In this document: positions 44,037 to 56,535 of the stretch, piece after piece | Numbering within the stretch: the stretch's first letter is position 1 | How the letters are laid out: every line of letters starts with the position of its first letter | From: Aminobacter carboxidus | GTDB taxonomy: Bacteria; Pseudomonadota; Alphaproteobacteria; Rhizobiales; Rhizobiaceae | Direction of reading: 5' to 3' | NCBI RefSeq assembly: GCF_014863355.1 | Contig: NZ_JACZEP010000002.1 | Location: forward strand, 310,001-374,000 | Length of the DNA stretch: 64,000 nt | Notes under the pieces: generated by a model | Seen by the model: the letters and a program-made list of their open reading frames with translations, nothing else | What the model was told of the DNA's origin: nothing | The model's database searches: none | Position numbers and translations under genes: made by a program

Positions 44037-44588
44037 TTGATCGACATCCTTGCCATTTCAGGCAGCCTGCGCGCCGTCTCCTCCAACCGGGCGCTTATTG
44101 CTGCCTTGGCGCGCAACACGCCACCGGGTTGCCGTGTCAGCGTCTATGACGGTCTTGGCCGCCTACCGATTTTCAATCCCGATGACGAGTACGGGCCCGA
44201 TGACCAGGGCGGGCGCACGCCACGCGAGGCGACAGCGCTCATCGACGCCATTACGTGAGCCGATGGTGTGATCGTCTCTTGTCCCGAATACGCCCATGGT
44301 GTGCCGGGCGGACTGAAGAATGCGCTGGACTGGCTGGTTTCACGTGATGCCGCCGTCGGCAAACCCGCCATGCAGGTACATGCCTCGCCGCGATCGCAAT
44401 TTGCCCGTGCCGCCCTTGCCGAGATCATGAAGACAATGTCCTTCGACCTTTTCGATGGACCAGACCTGACCATCACGCTGCTGGGCAAAACGCCCCAGGA
44501 GATGGATGATATCCTCGCGGATGCCGTGAACATCGCATCGATGCGGAACACGCTGTCGGCGTTTTCCAGCTTTGTTAGCGCTTGTTAA
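44037..44588 (+). pseudogene. NADPH-dependent FMN reductase, interrupted by a stop
   Basis: The frame holds ILAISGSLRAVSSNRALI, the flavodoxin-like FMN loop, and then CPEYAHGVPGGLKNALDWL, the second family motif, in the same frame. A TGA at 44256-44258 sits between them (ATT ACG TGA GCC GAT). Reading it as CGA (Arg) would restore about 183 residues, the usual length. The start is also weak: TTG at 44037 with no clear ribosome site. Either the gene is decaying or one base is miscalled. Confidence 0.85.
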
Positions 44589-44720
44589 CCCGTTATGCGT
44601 GCCGCGCATTGCTGCGATGCAGCATCTTATTTTGCGGCGCAGCAGTTCCTATGTCATCATCAGATTGATCAGGGAGGTCAGTTTTCGCCGCATCTTGCGG
44701 CGCGATGAAAGGAACCTGCC

Positions 44721-44888
44721 ATGTTTTTTGACAACCTTCTGAGCCGTGCCCGCGAAAGCGCTTCCAAGCGCAAGCACTACAAGCGCCTCGTCGCCGAGAT
44801 CGACGGCTTCTCCGGCCGCGACCTGGCCGATATGCGCGCCGACCGCAGCGAGATGCTGTACCAGGCATACAAGCACGTCTACGGCTAA
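44721..44888 (+). CDS. Small DUF1127-like protein
   Basis: 55 residues with AAAGGAA before the ATG. It starts MFFDNLLSRARESASKRKHY and ends YQAYKHVYG, with a basic first half and a LADMRADRSEM segment recalling the L-x-D-I-G-x-x-R motif of DUF1127. Related small Arg-rich proteins in Agrobacterium bind RNA and affect small-RNA turnover and phosphate metabolism. A hairpin follows. The open frame is short, but the ribosome site and codon use are good. Confidence 0.72.
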   Translation: MFFDNLLSRARESASKRKHYKRLVAEIDGFSGRDLADMRADRSEMLYQAYKHVYG

Positions 44889-44911
44889 GACCTAGCCGCT
44901 ATATATCAGGC

Positions 44912-44932
44912 CGGCCGGTATCTGACCGGCCG
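44912..44932 (+). terminator. Hairpin after the small DUF1127-like gene
   Basis: CGGCCGG pairs with CCGGCCG over a seven-base loop, 23 bases past the stop. The T-run is absent, so its terminator activity is uncertain. Confidence 0.5.
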
Positions 44933-45016
44933 TTGCGACAAGGCGCGAGGGCACCCCAAGGGCATGCCGCAAGCGCCTTTTCTGTTGGCGGCGTCGCTGA
45001 AGCTGTCTGCTTCGGC

Positions 45017-45910
45017 TCAGTGCGCCGGCGTTGTCGCCGCCGCCGCGCGGGCATGCGACCGCTTCAGCCAATAACCGAAGATCGCCGCGGTGATGAAGGC
45101 GATCAGCCCGTAGATCGCTGCCGGAACCGCCATCGTCGCGTTGTTCAGCAACAGCGGGCTGAGTGCGATGGCGATCGCCAGCGTGCCATTGTGGATGCCG
45201 ATCTCCATGCCGATCGCGGTTGCCTGGCGCTTTTCGACGCCAGCGGCGCGCGGGACAAAATAGCCGACGCCGAGGCTGACGAGGTTGAAGGCAAGTGCAG
45301 CGAGGCCGACGATCGGGCCCCAGGCCTTGAGCGTTTCCCACTCCTGGACAAGTGCCACGGCAACCACCGCAAACAAGAACAGCATCGAAAAGATCTTCAC
45401 TGGTCGCGCCATGCGGTCGGCGAAGGCCGGGAAGCGGCTGCGCAGCCACATGCCGATCAGCACAGGCCCGAGCACGATGACGAACACCTGCACCACCTTG
45501 GCGAATTGCAGCGGAATCGCCTGGTCGCCCGACATGAAATGCGCCAGCGACCAGTTGACGATCAGCGGCAGCGTGAGGATCGACAGCGCCGAATTGATCG
45601 CCGTCAGCGTGATGTTCAACGCCACGTCGCCATCGGCCAGATGGCTGTAGAGATTGGCCGAGGTGCCGCCCGGGCTTGCCGCGAGCAGCATCATGCCCAC
45701 CGCCAGCGCCGGCTCGAGGCCGAAGACATAGACGATGCCCAGGCAGGCCAGCGGCAGGATGACGGTCTGGCAGAGCAATGCGACGAGCACCGCCTTGGGT
45801 TTTTGCAGAACGTTGCGGAAATCCTCTGTCGTCAGCGACAGGCCAAGGCCGAGCATGATGACGCCGAGCGCCAGCGGCAGAAATATGATGAGCGCGGAAC
45901 TGTCTTGCAT
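45017..45910 (-). CDS. Bile acid:sodium symporter (BASS) family transporter
   Basis: 297 residues with about nine helices. GLSLTTEDFRNVLQKPKAV near the start and ASPGGTSANLYSHLADGDVA in the middle are the BASS signature. Ile/Leu-rich helices continue to FITAAIFGYWLKRSHA at the end. Bacterial members move small organic acids with sodium; the substrate is unknown. Single gene between the small DUF1127-like gene and the ccm operon. Confidence 0.92.
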   Translation of the reverse strand: MQDSSALIIFLPLALGVIMLGLGLSLTTEDFRNVLQKPKAVLVALLCQTVILPLACLGIVYVFGLEPALAVGMMLLAASPGGTSANLYSHLADGDVALNITLTAINSALSILTLPLIVNWSLAHFMSGDQAIPLQFAKVVQVFVIVLGPVLIGMWLRSRFPAFADRMARPVKIFSMLFLFAVVAVALVQEWETLKAWGPIVGLAALAFNLVSLGVGYFVPRAAGVEKRQATAIGMEIGIHNGTLAIAIALSPLLLNNATMAVPAAIYGLIAFITAAIFGYWLKRSHARAAAATTPAH

Positions 45911-46034
45911 TTACGCCTCCCCGACAGCCGCTTGCCGCGCCGTTGCGGCGTGCCTCTCCCCAGCGGCTGTATGAAAACGTAGTGCAAATCCAGACGATTC
46001 GCACCTGTCGCGAAAGGTCGGTCATATCAGGCGA

Positions 46035-46610
46035 TTATTGTGCGGCGAGCGCCTTTTCGATCGCCGGCATCAGCGTGGCGGTGACCGCCTCCGGCGACAA
46101 TGGCCCGACATGCTTGAAGGCGACCTTGCCGTCCTTGCCGACGAGGAACGTCTCGGGCACGCCATAGACGCCCCAGTCGATCGCGGTGCGGCCATTCTGG
46201 TCGACGCCGACGGCCTTGAACGGATTGCCGAGATCGCCGAGGAAGCGGCGGGCATTCTCCGGCTTGTCCTTGTAGTTCAGCCCAGCGATCGAGAAACGCT
46301 GGTCCTTGGACAGTTCGAGCAGCACCGGGTGCTCTTCGCGGCACGGCGCGCACCACGATGCCCAGACATTGACCAGGGTCACCTTGCCGGTGAACTCGGC
46401 CGAGTTGAGACCGGGCAACGAGAGGCCTTCGAGCGGCGGCAATTCGGTCTTGGGTGCGGTCTGGCCAATCAGCGCCGATGGAACGGCGGTCAGGTCGCGG
46501 CCGGACAGCAACTGCACCAGGAACAGGCCGGCGAGCGCCAGGAAAATCAGCAGCGGCAGCAGGACGAAGATCCTGCGCGGCCGCGCCGGCTTCTGGCTTT
46601 CGAAGCTCAT
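46035..46610 (-). CDS. ccmG: Cytochrome c maturation thiol:disulfide protein CcmG/DsbE
   Basis: 191 residues: one membrane anchor near 15-35, then a periplasmic thioredoxin domain with VNVWASWCAPCREEH (C-x-x-C) and GVYGVPETFLV (cis-Pro). This is the CcmG layout. It reduces apocytochrome c. Its ATG overlaps the ccmD stop (ATGA). It is the last gene of the operon. Confidence 0.96.
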   Translation of the reverse strand: MSFESQKPARPRRIFVLLPLLIFLALAGLFLVQLLSGRDLTAVPSALIGQTAPKTELPPLEGLSLPGLNSAEFTGKVTLVNVWASWCAPCREEHPVLLELSKDQRFSIAGLNYKDKPENARRFLGDLGNPFKAVGVDQNGRTAIDWGVYGVPETFLVGKDGKVAFKHVGPLSPEAVTATLMPAIEKALAAQ

Positions 46611-46771
46611 GCCTTTGCCTTGTCCGAGCGACGGCGGTGACCGGCGGCTTCGAGCTCGGCCATTTCGCGCTTGCGGGCGCGCTGGTCAGCGAGGATCCAG
46701 AGGATCAGCCCGGCGATCGCAAGCGCTGAGATGCCATAGGCGGCGGTGACATAGAGGGCGTGCGCGCTCAT
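46607..46771 (-). CDS. ccmD: Heme exporter accessory protein CcmD
   Basis: 54 residues: MSAHALYVTAAYGISALAIA, then a membrane helix and a basic tail (DQRARKREMAELEAAGHRRR). This is the standard CcmD pattern. CcmD helps release holo-CcmE from the CcmABC complex. Its ATG at 46771 overlaps the stop of a 15-codon frame that remains from ccmC. Confidence 0.9.
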   Translation of the reverse strand: MSAHALYVTAAYGISALAIAGLILWILADQRARKREMAELEAAGHRRRSDKAKA

Positions 46772-46815
46772 CGGGCACCCTGGCAAGACTTGGTCATGTC
46801 GCTGTTTCCGAGCAT
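46768..46815 (-). pseudogene. ccmC: Remnant of ccmC (15 codons)
   Basis: ccmC, normally about 250 codons, lies between ccmB and ccmD in rhizobia. Here this place holds only a frame of 15 codons, MLGNSDMTKSCQGAR, with GAAGAG before its ATG and a stop overlapping the ccmD ATG as ATGA. The beginning resembles a ccmC start and the end keeps the ccmC-ccmD junction, as after an in-frame deletion of the gene's interior. The remainder of the gap to ccmB is 76 bases. Whether this is real or an assembly gap is not decided here. Confidence 0.75.
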
Positions 46816-46891
46816 TCTCTTCACTTAACGGCGGGCCAGCGGCGATGCAATCGGACGCCGCGCCGCACCGTGGCGGTTGAAGTGATCGTGA

Positions 46892-47557
46892 TCAGTCGGT
46901 GCCCGAGCGCAAGGCGACCGCCGCCGCCAGCGGGCCGATGACGGCGAGAAACATGGTCAGCGCGCACAGAATCAGGAACGGCGGGGTGAACGGGTCGGGA
47001 TCGTTGACCGCGCCATAGCTTGCTGTGACGCCGAAGATCAGCACGGGGATGACCAGCGGCAGCACCAGAACCGAGATCAGCAGGCCGCCGCGCGGCAGGG
47101 CGACGGTGACGGCGGCGCCTGCGGCGCCGATGAAGACGATGGCCGGCGTACCGACGAGCAAGGTGAGTGCGGTAGCTGCGATGCCGACAGGCTCCATGTT
47201 CATGAACAGGCCAAGCAACGGGGCGGCGATAACCAGCGGCAGCACGCTCGCGGTCCAGTGCGCCAGGCATTTGATCAGCACCGTCAGCGCCAGCATGTGC
47301 CGGTCGGCATTGAGTAGCAGCAGGTCGAGCGAGCCGTCCTCGCGGTCGGCCTGGAACAGTCGGTCGAGGCCGAGCAGGCTGGCGAGCAGTGCGCCGATCC
47401 ACAGTATCGCCGGACCGATGCGGGCGAGCAGGTTGAGGTCGGGGCCGACACCGAAGGGGATGGTGACGATGACGGCGAGGAAAAACAGTACGCCCGTCAA
47501 GGCGCCACCGCCGGCGCGGACGCCCATTCTGAGATCGCGGAGGTAGAGGGCTAGCAT
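46892..47557 (-). CDS. ccmB: Heme exporter membrane protein CcmB
   Basis: 221 residues with six helices. It starts MLALYLRDLRMGVRAGGGAL, with FQADREDGSLDLLLLNAD and the final FLILCALTMFLAVIGPLAAAVAL. These match CcmB over the full length. CcmB pairs with CcmA and normally with CcmC to deliver heme to CcmE. The start lies 219 bases after the end of ccmA, and a repeat element fills that gap. Confidence 0.95.
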   Translation of the reverse strand: MLALYLRDLRMGVRAGGGALTGVLFFLAVIVTIPFGVGPDLNLLARIGPAILWIGALLASLLGLDRLFQADREDGSLDLLLLNADRHMLALTVLIKCLAHWTASVLPLVIAAPLLGLFMNMEPVGIAATALTLLVGTPAIVFIGAAGAAVTVALPRGGLLISVLVLPLVIPVLIFGVTASYGAVNDPDPFTPPFLILCALTMFLAVIGPLAAAVALRSGTD

Positions 47558-47600
47558 GGATGCCCTCCATAGATGTGCGCGGAGAAATGGTGTTCCTGCC

Positions 47601-47757
47601 CACCCCCCTCTGTCCTGCCGGACATCTCCCCCGCAAGGGGGGAGATTGGCAGCTTCAGCCTCGCCGGAACTCCTGCAGAGTTGTCGATTGGCAACGACCG
47701 GCCCACAGTGTGATCTCCCCCCCTGCGGGGGAGATGTCCGGCAAGACAGAGGGGGGT
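47601..47757. repeat. Inverted-repeat element between ccmA and ccmB
   Basis: CACCCCCCTCTGTCCTGCCG opens the left arm (47601-47646), and the right arm (47711-47757) is its near-perfect inverted copy, including GACATCTCCCCCGCA...GGGG. About 64 bases lie between. Together they make a 157-base unit with long arms, a small non-coding mobile-like (MITE-like) element of the RIME type. It interrupts the spacing of the ccm operon without breaking a frame. Confidence 0.85.
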
Positions 47758-47776
47758 GCGAAAGAGCGCAGTGCTT

Positions 47777-48388
47777 TCAGACATACACCCGCCCCATCTC
47801 CAGCGTCTTCACGCCCTGCAGCCCGAGCGGCAAATGCGTTGCGGCGACGACGATTCCGCCGGCGGCACAATGGTCCTGCATCAACGCTGCGAAACGCGCA
47901 TCCGATGCCTTGTCGAGGCCAGATGTCGGCTCGTCGAGCAACCAGACCGGGCGATGGCTGATGAGCAGCTTGGCGATGGCGGCGCGGCGCTTCTGGCCGG
48001 TCGAGAGATAGCCGAAGGGCAGGTGGCCAAGGCCGCCGAGGCCGACCTCTTCGAGTGCGTCCGAGACGCCGAGCTGGCCGTCGCCAGCGAAGTCGCGCCA
48101 GAACTCGAGGTTCTCCTGCACGGTCAGGGCCGACTTCATCGCGTTCAGGTGGCCGAGATAGTGACAGGCCGAGGCAACCGTCGGAAACGCCTCGCTGTCG
48201 CCCTCGAAAGCGATTCGTCCGTGGCTGTGCGGCAGGAGCCCTGCGATGACGCGCAGCAAGGTCGACTTGCCCGAGCCGTTGGGGCCGGTGACGACAAGTG
48301 CCTCGCCGTCAGCAAGCACGAAGCCGATGCCGTCGAAAACCGCCTCGCCACCACGTTCCCCGCTGAGATTTTCGGCGATAAGCCGCAT
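47777..48388 (-). CDS. ccmA: Heme exporter ATP-binding protein CcmA
   Basis: 203 residues. Walker A is [17 protein letters not shown] near residue 35, signature YLSTGQKRR, Walker B WLLDEPTSGLD. The length and the S-x-G-Q signature are those of CcmA. It is the ATPase of the CcmAB unit that frees holo-CcmE. First gene of the operon; divergent from acnA. Confidence 0.95.
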   Translation of the reverse strand: MRLIAENLSGERGGEAVFDGIGFVLADGEALVVTGPNGSGKSTLLRVIAGLLPHSHGRIAFEGDSEAFPTVASACHYLGHLNAMKSALTVQENLEFWRDFAGDGQLGVSDALEEVGLGGLGHLPFGYLSTGQKRRAAIAKLLISHRPVWLLDEPTSGLDKASDARFAALMQDHCAAGGIVVAATHLPLGLQGVKTLEMGRVYV

Positions 48389-48453
48389 TCTTCCCCCGTC
48401 GCCGAGACCATGTCGCTGCCGCTTTGCTTCGCAGCAAAATAGGCGAATCTCCG

Positions 48454-48470
48454 TCTAGAACTATTCCAAT
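48454..48470. promoter_or_regulatory. Irr-box (ICE) like site upstream of acnA
   Basis: TCTAGAA-CTA-TTCCAAT differs at few positions from the consensus TTTAGAA-N3-TTCTAAA of the iron regulator Irr in rhizobia. A CTATAT (48478-48483) suitable as a -10 lies just downstream, so binding would cover the -35 region. Irr is known to repress iron-rich enzymes including aconitase when iron is low. Confidence 0.5.
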
Positions 48471-48672
48471 AAATTCTCTATATGCCACTCGACCATGCCA
48501 GCGGTCGGCATGGAAACAGAATTTGCGCCGAACCAGCGCACGCGCCGCCTTGAACGGCTCGGGTTGCTTGGGACCGGACAGCGGAAATGGCCGTACCCGC
48601 ACCTTTGCGCGTGATTGCATGCCCATCGGAGTCCGTTCCCTTTCAGGTTGAACAGACAAGGATGGATCGCAC

Positions 48673-51363
<2,691 letters not shown>

Positions 51364-51388
51364 GTTCGACGCACGATTCATGTGAAAC

Positions 51389-51421
51389 AAACCGCCGGGG
51401 CGAAAGCTCCGGCGGTTTTTC
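51389..51421 (+). terminator. Terminator of acnA
   Basis: ACCGCCGG (51391-51398) pairs with CCGGCGGT (51409-51416) over a ten-base loop and is followed by TTTTTC. Confidence 0.93.
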
Positions 51422-51835
51422 TTGTTGGGGCACGCCTGGCCATGCCCCGTTTCCGGTTTGGCCATTGCTCGTGAAAGCTTCGGGAAGCGGGGCGCGGCAC
51501 TCGTCAGGCAAATTTCGCGACGCTTAAAGATAGCCAATCGTGGCAGCGCCGAAAAATGCGAAGACGTGGAAACTCCATCCCCACTCACTTAACCGCTATG
51601 GCAAGGCGATCATTCAGCCGAACCAGCCGAGCGGAAGGCAGCCGCTGCGGAGTCTAGGCTCGGGCGGCCAACGCGGAAGCGGGTGCGGTTGGCAGCCACC
51701 GAACGCCAGTCGATGCCATCAACGGCACGTCGAAATACGCCATCTGCCGTATTGTCCGGACGGCTGTTGCCGGGACATCTGCCGACCTGAAGGACCCCGT
51801 TGTCGCGGGTCGAAATCGACGAAGGAGCAGGTTCG
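51422..51835. other. Gene-free spacer before the outer-membrane protein gene
   Basis: 414 bases with no convincing coding frame. The end holds GAAGGAGCAGG, the ribosome site of the next gene. A few short inverted repeats (for example around GGCCATGCC at 51450) are present but none is long. The promoter of the next gene must lie here; I cannot place it. Confidence 0.5.
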
Positions 51836-52513
51836 ATGAGGTTGATGACGCTTGGGGCAGCTTGGCTGCTTGCCGTGTCCACCGGTGCGGCGGTGGGTGC
51901 GGATGCCACACCGGCGCAGCCGGCCGAGGGTTTCATCTGGACCGGCGGCTATGTCGGCGTCCAAGCCGGCCATCTCTGGGGCAATGGGCGGACTTCGGCT
52001 GAAACCGGCTGGACGAGCAAGCCGGATGTCGCTGGCTGGCTTGGCGGCGTTTATGCGGGCTACTATCATCAGCTGGCAAACCAGGTCGTGATCGGTATCG
52101 AAGCCGACCTTGCCTGGAGCAATGCCGATGGTTTCGGGCAGGCGTATGATGGATCAGGCACGCCCTTGCCACCACCGGTCATTGGCGATGTGTACGAGCT
52201 CAACTGGTCGGGTGCGGCGCGCCTGAAGCTGGGTTACGCGATGGATCGCCTGCTGCCTTACATCGCTGGCGGCGTCGCGTTCGCTGACGTCAATGTCCAC
52301 GCCATCGACGATGGCATCAGGATCAGCCCGATCGTTGGCGACACGATGGTGGGATGGACACTCGGTGCCGGTGTCGAATACGCATTCACCGACAATCTGA
52401 TCGGCCGCGTCGAGTACCGCTACACCGACTTCGGCGATTTCGACCTGTCGTCGTTTGCGACGGCGGAGCTTACGACGCACGACGTTCGTTTGGGCCTCGC
52501 CTACAAGTTCTGA
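51836..52513 (+). CDS. Outer-membrane beta-barrel protein (Omp25/31-type)
   Basis: 225 residues from ATG 51836 with AAGGAG before it. The signal peptide ends near GAAVGA-D. The mature protein begins with WTGGYVGVQAGHLWGNG, and has repeated amphipathic strands with aromatic girdles (RLKLGYAMDRLLPYIAGGVA, GAGVEYAFTDNLIGRVEYRY). It ends with ...RLGLAYKF, a proper C-terminal Phe. These are marks of the eight-stranded porin-like Omp25/Omp31 family. Single gene with terminator. Confidence 0.9.
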   Translation: MRLMTLGAAWLLAVSTGAAVGADATPAQPAEGFIWTGGYVGVQAGHLWGNGRTSAETGWTSKPDVAGWLGGVYAGYYHQLANQVVIGIEADLAWSNADGFGQAYDGSGTPLPPPVIGDVYELNWSGAARLKLGYAMDRLLPYIAGGVAFADVNVHAIDDGIRISPIVGDTMVGWTLGAGVEYAFTDNLIGRVEYRYTDFGDFDLSSFATAELTTHDVRLGLAYKF

Positions 52514-52535
52514 GCATTGGCACCTACGCCAACCC

Positions 52536-52563
52536 AAGCCCCGGCCTTGCGCCGGGCTTTTTG
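52536..52563 (+). terminator. Terminator of the outer-membrane protein gene
   Basis: AAGCCCCGGC pairs with GCCGGGCTT (one bulged C) and is followed by TTTTTG. Confidence 0.88.
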
Positions 52564-52665
52564 TTTGATCAGGGATGCTTGAGGGGCAGGCAGCCTGCGT
52601 GCCGGAAATGCCGTGCTGCGGAAAAGCTCTCCACGTCAGGTCGAGTGATCCGGCGAGGCGCGACC

Positions 52666-53109
52666 TCAAGCGTCGTCGCGCAGGTCGTAGACATACATGA
52701 CGAATGTCTCCGCCGGTTCAACCGGCTCCTTGCGTCGTTCATAGAGGGCTCGGGCGGGGATGTTGTCGAGTTCGGTGCCGAGCCATGCTTCCTCGCAACC
52801 GGCCTCGCGGCCGGCGGCGAACAGCGCGTCCATCAGCCGGTTGGCGATGCCGCGGCGATGCCAGGCCGGCGAGACGCCGAGCTCGTCGACATAAAGCTCG
52901 GTCGGCTTGTCCAAATGGCGGTGGATCATGCCGGCGGCCTGCGCCACAACCTGGCCATCATCGAGGGCGACGAAGAGCAGGTGGCCTGGCGAGGCGAGGC
53001 AGGCCTTCAGGCGGGCGTCATCTACCGGCTCGTCGAAGACGTCGTCGGCGACATTGTCGAGCAGGTGTTCGTCGACCGGCCGGAGCCTACGGATTTCGAT
53101 GGGCGGCAT
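52666..53109 (-). CDS. GNAT family N-acetyltransferase
   Basis: 147 residues from ATG 53109 (MPPIEIRRLRPVDEHLL); a GTG four codons earlier is also open. The acetyl-CoA loop is WHRRGIANRLM, with preceding LYVDELGVSP. The late part AWLGTELDNIPARALYER is GNAT motif B. Substrate unknown. It is divergent from mdh with 229 bases between starts. Confidence 0.88.
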   Translation of the reverse strand: MPPIEIRRLRPVDEHLLDNVADDVFDEPVDDARLKACLASPGHLLFVALDDGQVVAQAAGMIHRHLDKPTELYVDELGVSPAWHRRGIANRLMDALFAAGREAGCEEAWLGTELDNIPARALYERRKEPVEPAETFVMYVYDLRDDA

Positions 53110-53149
53110 CGCGGTCTTCACCTTTTCTTCGTAAAGGCGTCACAAAACT

Positions 53150-54307
<1,158 letters not shown>

Positions 54308-54319
54308 GGGACAACGCGC

Positions 54320-55516
<1,197 letters not shown>

Positions 55517-55520
55517 GCCA

Positions 55521-56417
55521 ATGTCCATTCTCATCGACAAGAACACCAAGATCCTGGTGCAGGGCCTGACCGGCAACACCGGTTCGTTCCACACCGAGCA
55601 GGCGCTGGCCTATCACGGCACCAAGATGGTCGGCGGCATCCACCCCAAGAAGGGTGGCGAGAAGTGGGACGGCTCCGTGCCGTTGCCGATCTTCTCGACG
55701 GTTGCCGAAGGCAAGGAAAAGACCGGCGCCAATGCGTCGGTGGTCTATGTGCCGCCGGCAGGCGCTGCCGCTGCGATCATCGAGGCGATCGACGCCGAGA
55801 TCCCGCTGATCGTGTGCATCACCGAGGGCATCCCGGTCTCCGACATGATCAAGGTCAAGGCGCGTCTCGACCGCTCGACGTCGCGCCTGATCGGCCCGAA
55901 CTGCCCTGGCATCGTCACGCCCGACCAGTGCAAGATCGGCATCATGCCGGGCAACATCTTCCGCAAGGGTTCGGTCGGCGTTGTTTCGCGCTCCGGCACG
56001 CTTACCTATGAGGCGGTGTTCCAGACGACGAATGCCGGTCTCGGCCAGTCGACGGCTGTCGGCATCGGCGGCGACCCGGTCAAGGGCACGGAATTCATCG
56101 ACATGCTCGAGATGTTTCTGGCCGACGACGAGACCAAGTCGATCATCATGATCGGCGAAATCGGCGGCTCGGCCGAAGAGGACGCAGCGCAGTTCCTCAT
56201 CGACGAAGCCAAGCGCGGCCGCAAGAAGCCGATGGCCGGCTTCATCGCCGGGCGCACCGCACCGGAAGGCCGCACCATGGGTCACGCAGGTGCCGTGATC
56301 TCCGGCGGCAAGGGCGGCGCGGAAGACAAGATCGCGGCCATGGAGGCAGCGGGCATCCGCGTGTCGCCGTCGCCGGCACGTCTCGGCACCACGCTGGTCG
56401 AGGCGATCAAGGGCTAA
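55521..56417 (+). CDS. sucD: Succinyl-CoA synthetase alpha subunit
   Basis: 298 residues, beginning [19 protein letters not shown]. CoA-binding residues follow in [20 protein letters not shown], and the phosphorylated His lies in [20 protein letters not shown]. Starts four bases after sucC. A 66-base inverted repeat lies between it and sucA. Confidence 0.97.
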   Translation: MSILIDKNTKILVQGLTGNTGSFHTEQALAYHGTKMVGGIHPKKGGEKWDGSVPLPIFSTVAEGKEKTGANASVVYVPPAGAAAAIIEAIDAEIPLIVCITEGIPVSDMIKVKARLDRSTSRLIGPNCPGIVTPDQCKIGIMPGNIFRKGSVGVVSRSGTLTYEAVFQTTNAGLGQSTAVGIGGDPVKGTEFIDMLEMFLADDETKSIIMIGEIGGSAEEDAAQFLIDEAKRGRKKPMAGFIAGRTAPEGRTMGHAGAVISGGKGGAEDKIAAMEAAGIRVSPSPARLGTTLVEAIKG

Positions 56418-56430
56418 GGCCAAGTGAATA

Positions 56431-56496
56431 GGGGAGCAGGGCAGTAAGGTAGCAGGGAATTCAGATCATTGCCCTACTGCTTACTGCCCTACTCCC
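56431..56496. repeat. Imperfect inverted repeat between sucD and sucA
   Basis: The left arm (56431-56457) contains GGGGAGCAGGGCAGTAAG and the right arm (56472-56496) reads CTTACTGCCCTACTCCC. About 25 bases pair, with a few mismatches, over a 14-base loop. There is no T-run. It looks like a small mobile repeat that forms a stable RNA hairpin 40 bases before the sucA start. Confidence 0.8.
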
Positions 56497-56535
56497 TTCA
56501 AAACAGGAGAGGAGCCAGAGGCTCCGCAGGACAAA

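Noticed and set aside
48662-48664. ATG near the acnA start
   Set aside because: Out of frame with aconitase; GTG 48673 gives the family N-terminus.
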